64,000 bases of DNA, from the NCBI GenBank assembly GCA_019918135.1, contig WBZZ01002433.1, positions 88,501-152,500 on the forward strand, in the 5' to 3' direction. This DNA is from Paulinella micropora. Its lineage: Eukaryota > Cercozoa > Imbricatea > Euglyphida > Paulinellidae. Position 1 is the stretch's first letter. Every line of letters begins with the position of its first letter. Positions 19,550 through 29,914 of this stretch are shown here, one piece after another. Below the pieces are notes generated by a model that saw only the letters and a program-made list of their open reading frames with translations, had not been told where the DNA came from and ran no database searches. Both the position numbers and the translations under genes were made by a program.

Positions 19550-20230
19550 GAGCTGCTGGACGGGGAGCGATGGTCGGGGGAGATCGGTTTGCGACAGGGG
19601 TGTGGGGTCTCCCCGGATCCGAATGGAAATTGTCCGGGGCTGGCATCCCCTGAGGGAGTAGCGTAGAGGGGTGGGGTGAGGATGAGGTGAGCGGTGATGG
19701 AAGGAGTGTCTTATTAGCTCTCCTAATGATCGCCTGCTTCTTTTTCGGTGGCGGTTCGCAAGGGTTTGGATCCTCCCTCCCTGTCCTCATGGTGGATAAA
19801 GTCAGCATGCCTGCACGATTCCGTGCTGGCTGTGGTCGTTCGTTGTTCAGGGCATCCTGGGGTTCGGTCCGAGCAGAAGGGGAGATCTTTTCAGTCTCTC
19901 CTGGCATTCCAGTGATGGAAAGGATCCCTCGAGCGGGGCCTGCGGATGTGGTAGTCGAGGCTCCCTGTCTCGATGTATCTGAGCGTTTCCTATCCGTATC
20001 CCCGGCGTGCCCACCCGTGGTCAACTGGCATGCTGGGCGGTCTGTGGGAGGGCGGGTTCCCTGTGCAGTTGGGTTTTGGGGGGATTACGTGTCGCCCGGT
20101 CCCTGGGTTGTATCCATGCTTGGTAACCGCTTGGGGAGGAAAGGAAGGTTTTGACGTGCAATTCGATGGTGTCCTCTTCCGTGCCGGCTGTGTGGTTGAG
20201 CGGACCTGCTACGACGCCTAGCTCTACCTT
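19491..20230 (-). pseudogene. Proline-rich frame of the DUB/AlkB element
   Basis: A low-complexity Ser/Thr/Pro/Arg-rich frame with a basic PPPKKKQ cluster. The boundary with the frames on both sides shows frameshifts. No domain is recognised. Confidence 0.35.
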
Positions 20231-20243
20231 CTTGTGAATGACT

Positions 20244-21143
20244 TCAGCTGTGCCGAGCGCAGATATCCAGTCCTTGACTTCCTGCTGTATAGGCAGGGTG
20301 GGTCGGGTGGAGCCAAATTATGAGGGGGTTGTTCCTGCTCGGCACGGACCTGAGGCTGGGTGTCTGACCAAATGTGGTTCCTACTAGCTCTCGTTTGAGG
20401 GTCTTGGAGAGGATGAGCAGGGTCCATTGCCTCCTGGGGCTTGTAAGGAGCAGGGGGGTCAGCACGTGCTTGTAGTATGATCGTTGTCTCAGAAACCTCG
20501 TGATCTGTCTACTTATATCTTGGGGGCCCGGAGGTGAGAGGATATGATTAGTAAGTAGGTATTGGCGGTGCTCCCCGAAGTCTGCCCTGAGTTTTAGGAT
20601 CTGTGTGATCTTGCTTCCGATCTCCGGGATGGGGTTATAGGTGCGGCCGGGAGGGGGAGCGTGTTGGGGAGGTGGGTGACTTGTCCCTGATCCCAGTGGG
20701 TTTTTTGAATCTTCCTGGGACATCTTGGTTTCTCCCGTGTCTCGTTGAGTTCTGGTTAATGTCAGGCGGATCGGAGGTTGTTTATCCCGAGGGGCTCCTG
20801 CCGATGAAGTAGCATCAGGATGGGGTGGGCGTTCGTCCCCTTGGTCGCCGAGGGGGGATGAGGTATTCTGGGTTTGGTGTGTCGGTGTTATTTGGGTCCC
20901 TGGCCGTGTAGGGGGGAGGACCCGCCCCCATTGCCCTGGTCCACTTGTGAGGTTGTCGATATCGGTAGAGGGGGGGCCTGGTTGCTCATTCCTGGGGGGT
21001 GTCCACTGAGGCCCTTGTCTGTTGCTCTTTGCACTTGTCTGGTGTGGGGGTTGTGGGGGGCGGCGGAGTGTTCCGGGATTGCTGACGGTTTTCCTCCTGC
21101 TCAAGGCGCCAGCCCTCAGCTTCGTCGTTGATGAGATGTTCAA
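20244..21143 (-). pseudogene. Unrecognised Pro-rich protein with a basic folded-looking segment
   Basis: A 299-codon frame. The first 170 residues are Pro/Thr/Gln-rich. Residues of about 175-280 look folded and basic, with KITQILKLRADFGEHRQYLL followed by RQITRFLRQRSYYKHVLTPL. It overlaps the preceding frame by about 150 bp. It may be a nucleic-acid-binding or structural segment, but that is a guess. Confidence 0.4.
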
Positions 21144-22137
21144 GATCGATCTCGTCGTCCGAGTCAGCTCTCGCTGTCGGCGGAGACTTGCTGCGGCTTT
21201 TGCGAGTGACTCCCTCGAAGATATGCGGGGCCGATGGCTGAGGCGGAGAGGTGGTTTTTCTTAGGGAGCCTGTGGGGAGAGATGGGTGGGTGGATGGTGG
21301 TGTGGCTGGGGCCTCGATGCCCTTGGCCGGCGGAATTTCCGGTTGAGGTAGGTTCTGGTTTTGAGACGTTGTTGGTTCCTTCAGAGAAGCTGTGGCCTCC
21401 GGTATTTCAGGTGGAGAGGGGTCATTTCCCTTGGTCGTTGCCGGATCTGGTCGAGGGTTTGGAGCTACTTGGGGTTGTTTGCCTAGGTCCGGGTGCATGG
21501 GGACTTTGGGGAATGGTTTGGGTCCCTGGCGGATGACCAGGCGGCCTCCTTGTACTGCGGGGTCAGGTACTTCCCCAACCCGGCTACACCGCACCGCCCC
21601 CTTTCTTGAGTAAAAAGTAACCCAATATGTGGGGTAGTCATCTGATGGATCTTCTGGGCGGTATTCGGGGTAGTGGGCAATCTGTGTAATCATACCACAG
21701 TGCCAGAACCCCTGATTCAGCCATTGGAAATCACCTCGGTAGTCGAATCCTATGGGTGGTCGATCGGGTGTTCGGCGTTGGAATACTACTCTTCGGTATT
21801 CTGGCGCGACTTGGTCGATGCTTCCTCCTAAGATTTTCCGTTCCATAGCGGAGACATGGTCAAGGAATCCATTTGTCTACTGGGGGTCGATGAGGAGTAA
21901 CCATCCTTGTCGGGCAGTCTTGATCGATGCGATGTGGTATCTAGGGTATGTCCCTGGACATTCCTCCCTGGCCTGGGTCCTGTGAAAGAGGCGCAGGTTG
22001 GCGGCTTGTTGTGCTGCCGATCGCGTACTTGGTCCCCAGAACATGCCGTCTTTCGTCGTGGTAAGGACTTGTTGGCGGATCTTTGCTTGGTTGAAGAGTA
22101 TGGCAGTCGGAGCTGCCCATTTTGAGTCCGGGGGCAT
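20986..22137 (-). pseudogene. Unrecognised protein, one frame split by TAG
   Basis: Two parts in one frame: 21877-22137 and 20986-21876, separated by one TAG (21877-21879). The part around the stop looks folded (AILFNQAKIRQQVL; then PEYRRVVFQRR; then FWHCGMITQIAHYPEY). From residue 110 onward it becomes Pro-rich, and it ends with an acidic stretch (DSDDEIDLEHLINDEAE). No family is recognised. Confidence 0.45.
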
Positions 22138-22649
22138 ATCATACTAGTACTGAGGTCTGCGTGAATGGGGACCTCTGGGCGGTATAGTAGGACACAGAAA
22201 TGGTGTCTGTCGGATTGTTTGAACCGTGTCGACTGTACTATTTCCTGAAAAATCATAGTACTGTGTATGCCCCGAAGATGCATGAGGGTGTTCGTCATGA
22301 TGGCCTGCCGTACCTCTTCGTCCCGCTGGATTAAGGCGATAGTTCGGGGGTGCCATGGGGGTGTTAGGGGTTTTCCCTCGTCGATGTGGTCGGTCTGCGT
22401 GACTGTCAGAATCCTACCGTTCTGCGGGGTGTGGAGGCCAATGTATTCCAGAGTTAGGTCGATGATCCCCTGGATATGGTGGAATCGTGCGGCAAGAAGT
22501 GGTTCTATCCCGTAACCAGTTGAATCGCTTTGTGGCTCATCGGCCTGGTTCTTTGCTTTCCAGGCTGTTAGTGTTTGTTGAAGGTTTGTGTTGCCCTGTG
22601 CGATCCGGGGGCGGAGGGGCGGGGTATCTCCGCCCAGGTGGTGAAGACT
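22138..22649 (-). CDS. Open frame overlapping the end of the USP-AlkB ORF
   Basis: The frame is open from about 22649, roughly 80 bp before the stop of the USP-AlkB ORF at 22568, and it reads as plausible protein (GIIDLTLEYIGL; HFCVLLYRPEVPIHADL) until a frame change near 22140. The first ATG is at 22298, well inside the conserved-looking part. Expression may therefore need recoding or reinitiation, or this may be a simple frameshift mutation. Confidence 0.45.
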
Positions 22650-24700
22650 CTAAATGAGATGCTTATACGGCGGGTCGGGTCATTTGGACGGTTAGGAGGC
22701 ATGCTCACTTTGTGGAGTTGAAACCTGTTGAAGGTGTGGAAATTGCCATTGTTGAGGATAAGGGCTTGTCCATCTAGTTTGGCGCGCGCTTGCTGGCCAT
22801 ACGGCATAATTCGGAGCTCCGCGGTTGGTCCGAAGCTGAGGTTGATCACCTCGTCGTGGGACATGAATCGTTCGTCGTCTCGGTGGAAGCCGAGTACCGT
22901 CTCTTCCTGTGGGTTGTTATTATAAACTGTGATCAGGGCTCCTGTTATCGGGACCCATGTTTTATAGCGTAGTAGGTTCCACACTTCCTGGGTTAGGGAG
23001 GGGACTAGCACCGGGCGGAGTGACTTCCCACCGAAGTCATATCCTAGAATGCCGTTGCTGTCCGGTGCCTGTGCCAGTAGGTGGGATCGCGTCATAAATT
23101 TCACCGTTGCCTGACCTATGTGTGTTTTTTCCATATCTCTGAGGATTCCCCTGCATAGTTTTTCCCAGAACGCAGGTGTGGATCTGTCAGGGCTCCCTGT
23201 CTCGGTGGGCTTTCGCTTCCTTGATGCTTGGAGAGTCATTACGACGTCAGGAACGTCAGGTGCACGCAGGGTAATAGGTGGACCTCGCATCCACTGTGGA
23301 TATGCCTGGGGCGCCTCTGGGATGTGGGAGTGACGCGGTATGGTTGGGAGGAAGAATGGAGAGTGTGACGGGAGGGGTTGTGTGGAGTGCCCTGTAGGGG
23401 TCTCCGCCCCCAGGTCAACCCGTTGGTAAAGCACTGCCGTGATGGTTTCGTAAATATTGAGGTGTAAGAGTTCCGTAGGTACTGTCTGGAGTGCTGAGTT
23501 AGGAGGATCGTCAGGCAGGATGACTCTCTTAAATACTGCTGTGAGGTCTTGGTCCCGCCAATGGTCCAAGATGAGACATCGACTGTCGTCGTGAAGTCTC
23601 CAGCTTTGATGGGGGTCCCTTATTACTGCCATCCAGTGGCCGTCGTTGACCGTGGGCGATTTGTGTAGTAGGAAGGAGATCGGCGTGTAGATGGCCTCTC
23701 GGTTGATCGTGTAAATAGGTGAGAAGTAAGCAAAGAGATCTAGGTGGTTCAAGTCTACCAGGAGGAGGTTGTTATTTATCGATTGGCCAGCGGTGGATGT
23801 TACCCTTCTTTCCCCGTCATAGGCTATGCGGTTGACCTCTATGTTAAGAAAGTCTGGGGGGATGCAATCGAGCCATTCCCGGGAGGATTGGGATATGGCG
23901 TGTCGTGTTTTTTCCGGGCAGTCGCATTTGTACGTCTCGGTATCCGGGATTTTGTGGATTGCAAGTTCGTTCCGGATGCACGTCTCAATCCGTACTGGTG
24001 CTAGCTGCACGTTCGTTGGACTGAGGGACGCCGGCAGTATGCAGCGTAGAGTCGGGAAACTGTATGGGGTGTGCCGGATGGAGTGATAGTGGCACCTGTG
24101 GCTGTTGATCTCCGTCATCGTGCGCATTTGGATACTGGGGTGCAGGCGTTCTCTTGTGTCGCTTTCGCTAAGACGTTCCGTAGTACCCGGCACGGGGAGC
24201 CCCTTTGTATCCGTTGAAGGTTGTGACGTTGGAATGCCCTCGGTCAGTTGCAATAGGATGTGTGTGAGGAACTCGTGTGCACACCCTGGTTGGGAAGATG
24301 GGGTACTCTTTGTAGGGGTACGCATCTGCGGTACGTGCGGTTTACATTGTTTGTATATCGCGCCAGTCATCATCCCCGGTTTCTCCTCGCATATGATTGC
24401 TAGGACCTGGGCTAGTCGTAGGATCGTGTTCGTATCAGTGTGGGTTGTGAGGTCAGGGGCTACGGCCATCCTTTGGATCAGCTGTGTTATCGGTTGTTCG
24501 CGCCAGGAACCTGTGGGGAATGATCGTTGCATCCAAATAACTAGTGGTGTAATGTATTGGATAACGCTGTTAGCGAAGCACGTGCCCCAGTTAGGCAGCG
24601 TTTTCCAGTAGCCATTAAGTAGTCGGGGCGTGGATGTGGGTGGGGTCATGATAGGTGCGGAGGGTGTATCTCCTGTCTCTTGCGCTTCCTGTTGGTTCAT
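22568..24700 (-). CDS. USP-type deubiquitinase fused to AlkB-type dioxygenase
   Basis: A 710-codon intact ORF starting at ATG. The N-terminal half resembles ubiquitin-specific proteases. Its Cys box is LPNWGTCFANSVIQYI with Cys41. A zinc-finger-like set follows (Cys203, His206, Cys259, Cys261). The His box is VNDGHWMAVIRD with His355 and an Asp pair at 371-372. USPs cleave ubiquitin from conjugates. Residues of about 540-690 resemble AlkB, an Fe(II)/2-oxoglutarate dioxygenase that removes alkyl groups from nucleic acid. It has HxD at His606/Asp608, His663, and the Arg-x5-Arg pair at 678 and 684. All key residues are present in both domains. Between them lies a Pro-rich linker. I know of no cellular protein with this pairing. 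AlkB plus a DUB-type protease (OTU/C23) does occur in replicases of some plant RNA viruses. No RdRp or methyltransferase is seen here. Confidence 0.75.
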   Translation of the reverse strand: MNQQEAQETGDTPSAPIMTPPTSTPRLLNGYWKTLPNWGTCFANSVIQYITPLVIWMQRSFPTGSWREQPITQLIQRMAVAPDLTTHTDTNTILRLAQVLAIICEEKPGMMTGAIYKQCKPHVPQMRTPTKSTPSSQPGCAHEFLTHILLQLTEGIPTSQPSTDTKGLPVPGTTERLSESDTRERLHPSIQMRTMTEINSHRCHYHSIRHTPYSFPTLRCILPASLSPTNVQLAPVRIETCIRNELAIHKIPDTETYKCDCPEKTRHAISQSSREWLDCIPPDFLNIEVNRIAYDGERRVTSTAGQSINNNLLLVDLNHLDLFAYFSPIYTINREAIYTPISFLLHKSPTVNDGHWMAVIRDPHQSWRLHDDSRCLILDHWRDQDLTAVFKRVILPDDPPNSALQTVPTELLHLNIYETITAVLYQRVDLGAETPTGHSTQPLPSHSPFFLPTIPRHSHIPEAPQAYPQWMRGPPITLRAPDVPDVVMTLQASRKRKPTETGSPDRSTPAFWEKLCRGILRDMEKTHIGQATVKFMTRSHLLAQAPDSNGILGYDFGGKSLRPVLVPSLTQEVWNLLRYKTWVPITGALITVYNNNPQEETVLGFHRDDERFMSHDEVINLSFGPTAELRIMPYGQQARAKLDGQALILNNGNFHTFNRFQLHKVSMPPNRPNDPTRRISISFRVFTTWAEIPRPSAPGSHRATQTFNKH

Positions 24701-25575
24701 TTGCCTGCAACTGGCCGATTTGGACGGGTCCTCTGCTTCCCCTCAGGCTGGAGTAGTACTCCTTGTCTGGAGAAAGCTAGGGCCTATCCACTATCGGTAT
24801 TGCTAGGTTATCAGGGCCACTGTCGACTCCACTTCGGAATTGTGTTCCGCTTTGGAAGAGGACTTGGACCTGCCTAGTAACTGTGCTACCGAGCGTGAAC
24901 CACAGGAGTGTGGCGTGTGGTTTGACCGGTGGTCTTTACCACGGGGAGGAGATGAGTGGGTGTCTGTTGGGTTGGTTCGAAGAGGTGGAGTTCTGCACGT
25001 CCGTAGGTATGCTTCTGTAGCTTGGTCACCAGATGGCGGGTTGCTTCGGGGCTGGTCACCAGGTTGTTGTGTTGGTTCCGAGGCTATGTTATGTTGGTTC
25101 CGAGGCTCTGTTGTTGTGTGGGTTCCGAGGCTATGTCGATGTGGGTTCCGAGGCTATGTTGTTGTGTTGGTTCCGAGGCCATGTCGTTGTGTTGTTTTTT
25201 ATAAGACATACACCACGTGGGATCAAAGGGGTATTTACATTCCGCGATCTAGTGGTGGTGACGGGTTTCGAGGCGTCCCAGATACTTACCACAAAACGTC
25301 CTCATGCGCTGGCAGACCGCATGAAATATCTGCTACCCCTGTGAGTACCTCCATGCGGGACCTACCCAGTCTCGTGGAGCTCTCACGCGGGGAAGATCAA
25401 TCATTTGTAGTTGATTTCCTGCAAGGTACCCGACACTGTGCGGGTGGTAGGGACTTTTGGGGCCTTCTATGCAGGATGGTTAGAGTCACTCTTCCCTCCC
25501 CAACATACTCACTGTAGTCCCTGTTGGGTCGAGGGATGGAGGCGCATGGCCCTCGGGCTCAGCCATGACAGATCA
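24701..25575. other. Region upstream of the USP-AlkB ORF
   Basis: A plus-strand open frame (24840-25517) runs through a minisatellite and has no recognisable domain, so I do not call it. This may hold the promoter or terminal region of the DUB/AlkB element. Confidence 0.4.
25062..25195. repeat. Minisatellite, about five units of 24-30 bp
   Basis: The core GGTTCCGAGGC(T/C)(A/C)TGT is repeated five times with GT-rich spacers. It lies about 400 bp upstream of the USP-AlkB start. Confidence 0.85.
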
Positions 25576-25603
25576 ATATATATATATATATATATATATA
25601 TAT
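25576..25603. repeat. (TA)n microsatellite
   Basis: About 14 TA units immediately before the (TTA)n that precedes a SINE1 copy. Confidence 0.95.
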
Positions 25604-25606
25604 TAC

Positions 25607-25639
<33 letters not shown>

Positions 25640-25949
25640 GGACACCGTGATAGCCCAGTGATCAAGTTCTACCATCTGGGCCCTGTCGCCAGTTCGATTC
25701 CCGTCGGTGCCACCAGTATTTTCATTGAACATACCGATCCGTCTGGATCAGTATTTTCATTGAACATACCGGCCCGTCTGGAAGTGTTGGAACTGCCCTT
25801 GCGGGGGTGTCATTAGAGCTTATCGTCAATTCTTCGTACTCCCCTCACGGGTGAGACGATGGAGGCGCATGTGCAGAAATGCATCAGCCATTGACAGAGA
25901 AGCACTATTATTATTATTATCATAGTATTATTATCATTATTATTATTAT
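25604..25949 (+). mobile_element. SINE1 copy i, plus orientation
   Basis: The only plus-strand SINE1 in the window. It has (TTA)n at 25604-25638, then the head starting GGACACCGTGATAGCCCAGTG, the acceptor-like end with CCA, two 23-bp units, the body, and an interrupted (TTA)n tail at about 25903-25949. Upstream and downstream (TTA)n again fit insertion into a pre-existing tail. Confidence 0.85.
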
Positions 25950-26900
25950 AGCGTGACCACAAAGTTAGTTAGTATAGCCTGAGTTAGTGCATCTAGTTGT
26001 ACATATGTAGTACGGCTCCAGTAATTTCTGAATAGGGCTACACATATTTACCATCATATATGCGAGGTTAGTAGCATAAGGTAGATGGGGCAGTTATTCC
26101 TAAACTAGTAGGGGAAGCAATGGGCCGGGCAACTTGATTTTATTAATAATAGTATTTAGTCATACCGGCCCACCCCAAGGACAATTACCTATTTTACCTA
26201 TATCACTCTATGTGTAACGGTGAATTCAAAGGGGGTTGGGGCACTTAGTGACGTGTCAGGAATTATTTAAATCTAAGTAAAGTAAAGTACGAACCCTCTC
26301 GTCTAGTGATTGTGTCTGGACTCACACTGGGTTATATTAAAGTAGCACATATTTACCCATCTGCGCCTACATTTCTCACATTTATGCTATTTCGCTGTAT
26401 GTGTTCAATGTTTGTTTGTTACTTTTCAAGGCCCTTCTGTTGAGTTATGTAGCACAGCAAATTCACATACGTACTTTGAAGTATCTTGTATTAAATATAC
26501 AAAATCAACAGTTTCACATCACATGCGTGAGCCTCGGATAATTTTTTTGATTCAAAACTGTAATTTTGATCAAGTTTTCTTTAATATAGTATACGGTAAG
26601 CTCAAACGAGTTAAAATAAACAAAAACTTTTCTTTATTTTTACTCTAAAAATTTGGATCCACTTGAGTGGATCTAGTAGTGGACCGTCACGTTAAGGGTT
26701 AAGAATATATTGCCAACCTTGGAATGATGAGGTCTGTCACCTAGTAGTGTCTATGCATGGCTTAGGATGTTAACAAATATCTCCGTGAGGACTACCATTC
26801 CTGCACATCTAGGAAAGAAGAAAATGACTGTGAGCAAGTGAGATATGCACATAAAACAATTTCTGTATGCTGGTAGCTACTACACAAGGTCCACTATAGA
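25950..26900. other. AT-rich intergenic region
   Basis: No convincing gene. Around 26278-26310 a short block (AAAGTAAAGTACGA, then CTCTCGT) resembles, in opposite orientation, a block in the tRNA-like repeats at 33.7 kb. On the minus strand AATAAA-like signals lie 260 bp downstream of the kelch gene. Confidence 0.4.
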
Positions 26901-28532
26901 CTACTGGGCATCAGCGCACGCATGGAGAAACCTTGGCAACAGCATCTTCCCAGTCAACGACCACCTGTCATCGACAGGATCATACGTCTCACAGGTTGCA
27001 AGAGTAGTGTATCCGTCTAGACCACCAATAGCATATAGTATGCCGTTAAACACGACAGCGGACAACCCCCTTCGTTTGGCAGTCATTGGGGACATAGTGG
27101 TCCAGCTGTTTAGGATAGGATCGTAGCGTTCCACAGAGTTCAAATCGCTTGCTCCGTCGTCACCACCCAAGACATAAAGACGTTCGTCAAGCACAACGGC
27201 CGCGCATTGTTCCCGCCTTGACTTCATAGGAGGTAGCAACGACCATGTGTCAGTCTCCGGATTGAACTTTTCGATTTGGTTGGTAGAATGTGAGCCACCC
27301 ACCACATACAGTTCACCGTTCAAGACTGCAACTGCAGGCATCGACCGCTTATAAGACATTGGAGGAATTTCCTCCCAGACACGTTTGCTCGCAATGTATC
27401 TTACAGCAGAGGACAGGGCCACCAGCTTTGATGATTTTCCAGGTGAAGTTTGCGATGGGTCGCTCGACATCCCCCCAACGACGTAGAGATTGTCCTTCAG
27501 TACCGCAGCCGCACATCCAACTCGTGGTGTCCTCATGGGGACAAGACTATCCCAGCTCTGGCTCCTCACGTCGTAACATTCGACCGAGGACAGTGGGTCT
27601 GCACCATTGTGACCTCCGACAACTAAGAATCGCCCATACACGAACGCCCCCGCACAACCCCAACGTTTGCACTGCATGGGTCGCAAGTTTTCCCAATGAC
27701 CCTTTTTGGGGTCGAAGCGCTCAACACTGTTGGTAGGTTGCTCTGAATCTGAAGACATGCTCCCACCTGCAGCGTATATGGATGGATCCTGGATCGGTAC
27801 GAATTTCTCAACTTCTTTGCGCAGGGAGCTCTTGTCCAATGCCAGCTCGAGACGCGTATAGTCTTGGTCGACCTGAACTTGGACCTTGAGGTCTTTCTGC
27901 ATGGTCGCGATGACGCGTTTGTGCTTCGATATATTTTGATAAAGGGTGTCGATCTCGAGGGTCAACTCTTTAACTTTTTTGGGGTTTTGCTGTTCTTGCT
28001 CATATGCCTTCGCACCTAATTTCACGATCTGTTTACTCATTTTGGTAATATCTTCGTAGCGCATGGCAATATCCTTCGCCACTTTCTGTCTGGCTTCAGC
28101 TGCAGCAGTGTCCAGCTCCCGACAACGCTCGGTGCGGCGAATCACCTGCACTGTCCCTCGTGATTTGTCGTGGACAACCTCGAACACGGAAGTCAGTACT
28201 GAATTCTTTGTTGTCGAAGCTTCCTCGTACACACCATCGGACACACTAAGGAGTTCATCCATGCAACTCAACAGGGTAGCACATAAATTTGCAACCTTGT
28301 TGTTACGAGAGACGTCGGACGTACTTAACAAGACGTCGGGCATGGAGCGAGAGGCTAAACCAGCTTCCTTCTCCCTGGTCCTAGGGGAAGTAGCAGGTGA
28401 TTTGCTATTGCTGCTACGTGATGATGAGAAGAAGCTGGTCTGAATGGTCGGACTCAGGCTAGAGGATCTGGTGGAAATCTTCATGTCTGAAAGTGCCTTC
28501 TTCATTCGAGGAGAAGGAACTACCTTCAGCAT
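26901..28532 (-). CDS. Coiled-coil kelch-repeat protein
   Basis: A 543-codon intact, intronless ORF from ATG to TAG. An in-frame stop at 28575-28577 makes the ATG at 28532 the first usable start. Residues 1-75 are Ser/Lys-rich and disordered-looking. Residues of about 105-245 are rich in charged heptad-like sequence and probably coiled coil. Residues of about 260-543 contain six kelch repeats, each with a GG doublet and a spaced Tyr/Trp (for example LYVVGG and ERYDP...W), enough for a six-bladed propeller. There is no BTB domain in the usual place, so it is not a typical KLHL-type E3 adaptor. The arrangement recalls kelch proteins of protists that act as scaffolds, but the exact role is unknown. 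Codon use and the intact frame mark it as a host gene. Confidence 0.85.
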   Translation of the reverse strand: MLKVVPSPRMKKALSDMKISTRSSSLSPTIQTSFFSSSRSSNSKSPATSPRTREKEAGLASRSMPDVLLSTSDVSRNNKVANLCATLLSCMDELLSVSDGVYEEASTTKNSVLTSVFEVVHDKSRGTVQVIRRTERCRELDTAAAEARQKVAKDIAMRYEDITKMSKQIVKLGAKAYEQEQQNPKKVKELTLEIDTLYQNISKHKRVIATMQKDLKVQVQVDQDYTRLELALDKSSLRKEVEKFVPIQDPSIYAAGGSMSSDSEQPTNSVERFDPKKGHWENLRPMQCKRWGCAGAFVYGRFLVVGGHNGADPLSSVECYDVRSQSWDSLVPMRTPRVGCAAAVLKDNLYVVGGMSSDPSQTSPGKSSKLVALSSAVRYIASKRVWEEIPPMSYKRSMPAVAVLNGELYVVGGSHSTNQIEKFNPETDTWSLLPPMKSRREQCAAVVLDERLYVLGGDDGASDLNSVERYDPILNSWTTMSPMTAKRRGLSAVVFNGILYAIGGLDGYTTLATCETYDPVDDRWSLTGKMLLPRFLHACADAQ

Positions 28533-29240
28533 TTTGATCTTTTCTTCGAGCCTGTTGCAAAATTCACGCGAGGCACTACGAATAGGGTGTCTGCCAGACC
28601 GCTGTGACTACCACTCCGTTTGAGATGAGGTAAATAATTTCTCCAGTTTCAGACTTTTTTCTCCTATTGACCACCAGAGCTATTTTGGCATTATAATTTA
28701 TCGGTGCTATAATGTGCTCAGGTTACCGTCACAACGCCGGGTCCAATTTCGGCTATTACTGTGCGCACAGTCGATGGGCGAATAATCTAAACTTGTATCG
28801 TCAGATATCGTCAAGTGTTAGCTCATGATGAGTTGTAGGGATGCAACTCATATTGTTCATCCAAGTTTTTTGGGAAAAATTGATGGGGAAACCCAGAAGT
28901 GTGCTTAATCTTAGCCTCACAGAAATGTGTACCAAAACCTTAACTGCAAGCCTTCAGCATCCGAATGTCTTGTCCAGTTTGCGCCAGTAATATTTGCATA
29001 ATATCAGTATGATCGATTTTTACGATATTTTGGGACTACTGTGTGTTGCTATATGTCGTTCAATTCTTGATTTTTGTTGTGAATTTTTAAATATAATTCT
29101 CTGACACATAGTCCTTGCGCACCTTAACGAACAACCGAATATTTGTCCAAAGTCGCGATTGATATTTATGTTTTCAGGCGTCTCAATTTTTTTTTCTTTT
29201 TGATTATTATTTTTTTACTGTCGCCGCTTGTTCGCTAGTC

Positions 29241-29245
<5 letters not shown>
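28533..29245. other. Upstream region of the kelch gene, nothing recognised
   Basis: AT-rich sequence without long open frames or repeats. It probably contains the kelch promoter (minus strand). Confidence 0.4.
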
Positions 29246-29284
<39 letters not shown>

Positions 29285-29914
29285 GTAAGCAAGGTTTAAT
29301 GAGGAAGGAAAAAGAGGAAACAAAGAAGAACTAAAGATAAAGAAGAACAAAAAGAGAGCTTAAATCAAAAGAGATCTGGTTCCAGAACAACAGTACAAGC
29401 TCAAAAGGAAAAACTGGAACTGAGGTTCAACAGAAGGCTCCAGGAAAGAGAAAAGGACGACACAAGAGGAAAAAGAGAAAAAGGAGAAAGAGAGACAAAG
29501 AGGACAACAAGAAACAAAGGATAAGGATGAAGAAAAAAACAAGCAGATCGATAAAAACAAAACAAATTAATTAATTCATTGATTTTTTTTATACAGTAAG
29601 CAAGGTTTAATGAGAAAGACGAGAGAAAAATAAAGAAGAGCTTAATTCAAAAGAAATCTGGTTCCAAGGAACAACAGTACAAGCTCATAAGGAAATCTGG
29701 AACTAAGGTTCAACAGAAAGCTCCTGGAAAGAGTAAGATGGAAGAGAAAAGAAAGAGAAAAAGACAGAAAGAAAGAAAGGAACATAAAGAAAAACCAGGA
29801 AAGAAAAGAGAACGGAGAAACAATAAACAGGAAAGAAGGATAAAAAACAAAACACAAAAGAGAATAGGAGCAAAAAACAAAAGAACCAAAAAAAAAAACA
29901 AAAAAAAAAAAAAA

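Larger units (their letters stand above)
17158..24700 (-). mobile_element. DUB/AlkB mosaic element (candidate novel mobile element or endogenised virus)
   Basis: About 7.5 kb of nearly continuous minus-strand reading frames, all Pro/Thr/Gln-rich. They start with a USP-AlkB ORF and end with a second USP-like module. Adjacent frames overlap or are separated by single in-frame stops (at about 21877 and 18647), so one or two long polyproteins have probably decayed. No RT, integrase, transposase, helicase or capsid domain was recognised. The element runs into SINE3 at 17157, so its end is missing. Treating it as one element is inference. Confidence 0.5.

Noticed and set aside
18627..19661. 344-codon plus-strand ORF
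   Set aside because: It is a shadow of the minus-strand Lys/Pro-rich protein. The Cys/Gly/Trp-rich composition is what antisense of Pro-rich coding gives, and no domain is seen.
24840..25517. 225-codon plus-strand ORF
   Set aside because: Largely built from the minisatellite and without any recognisable domain.
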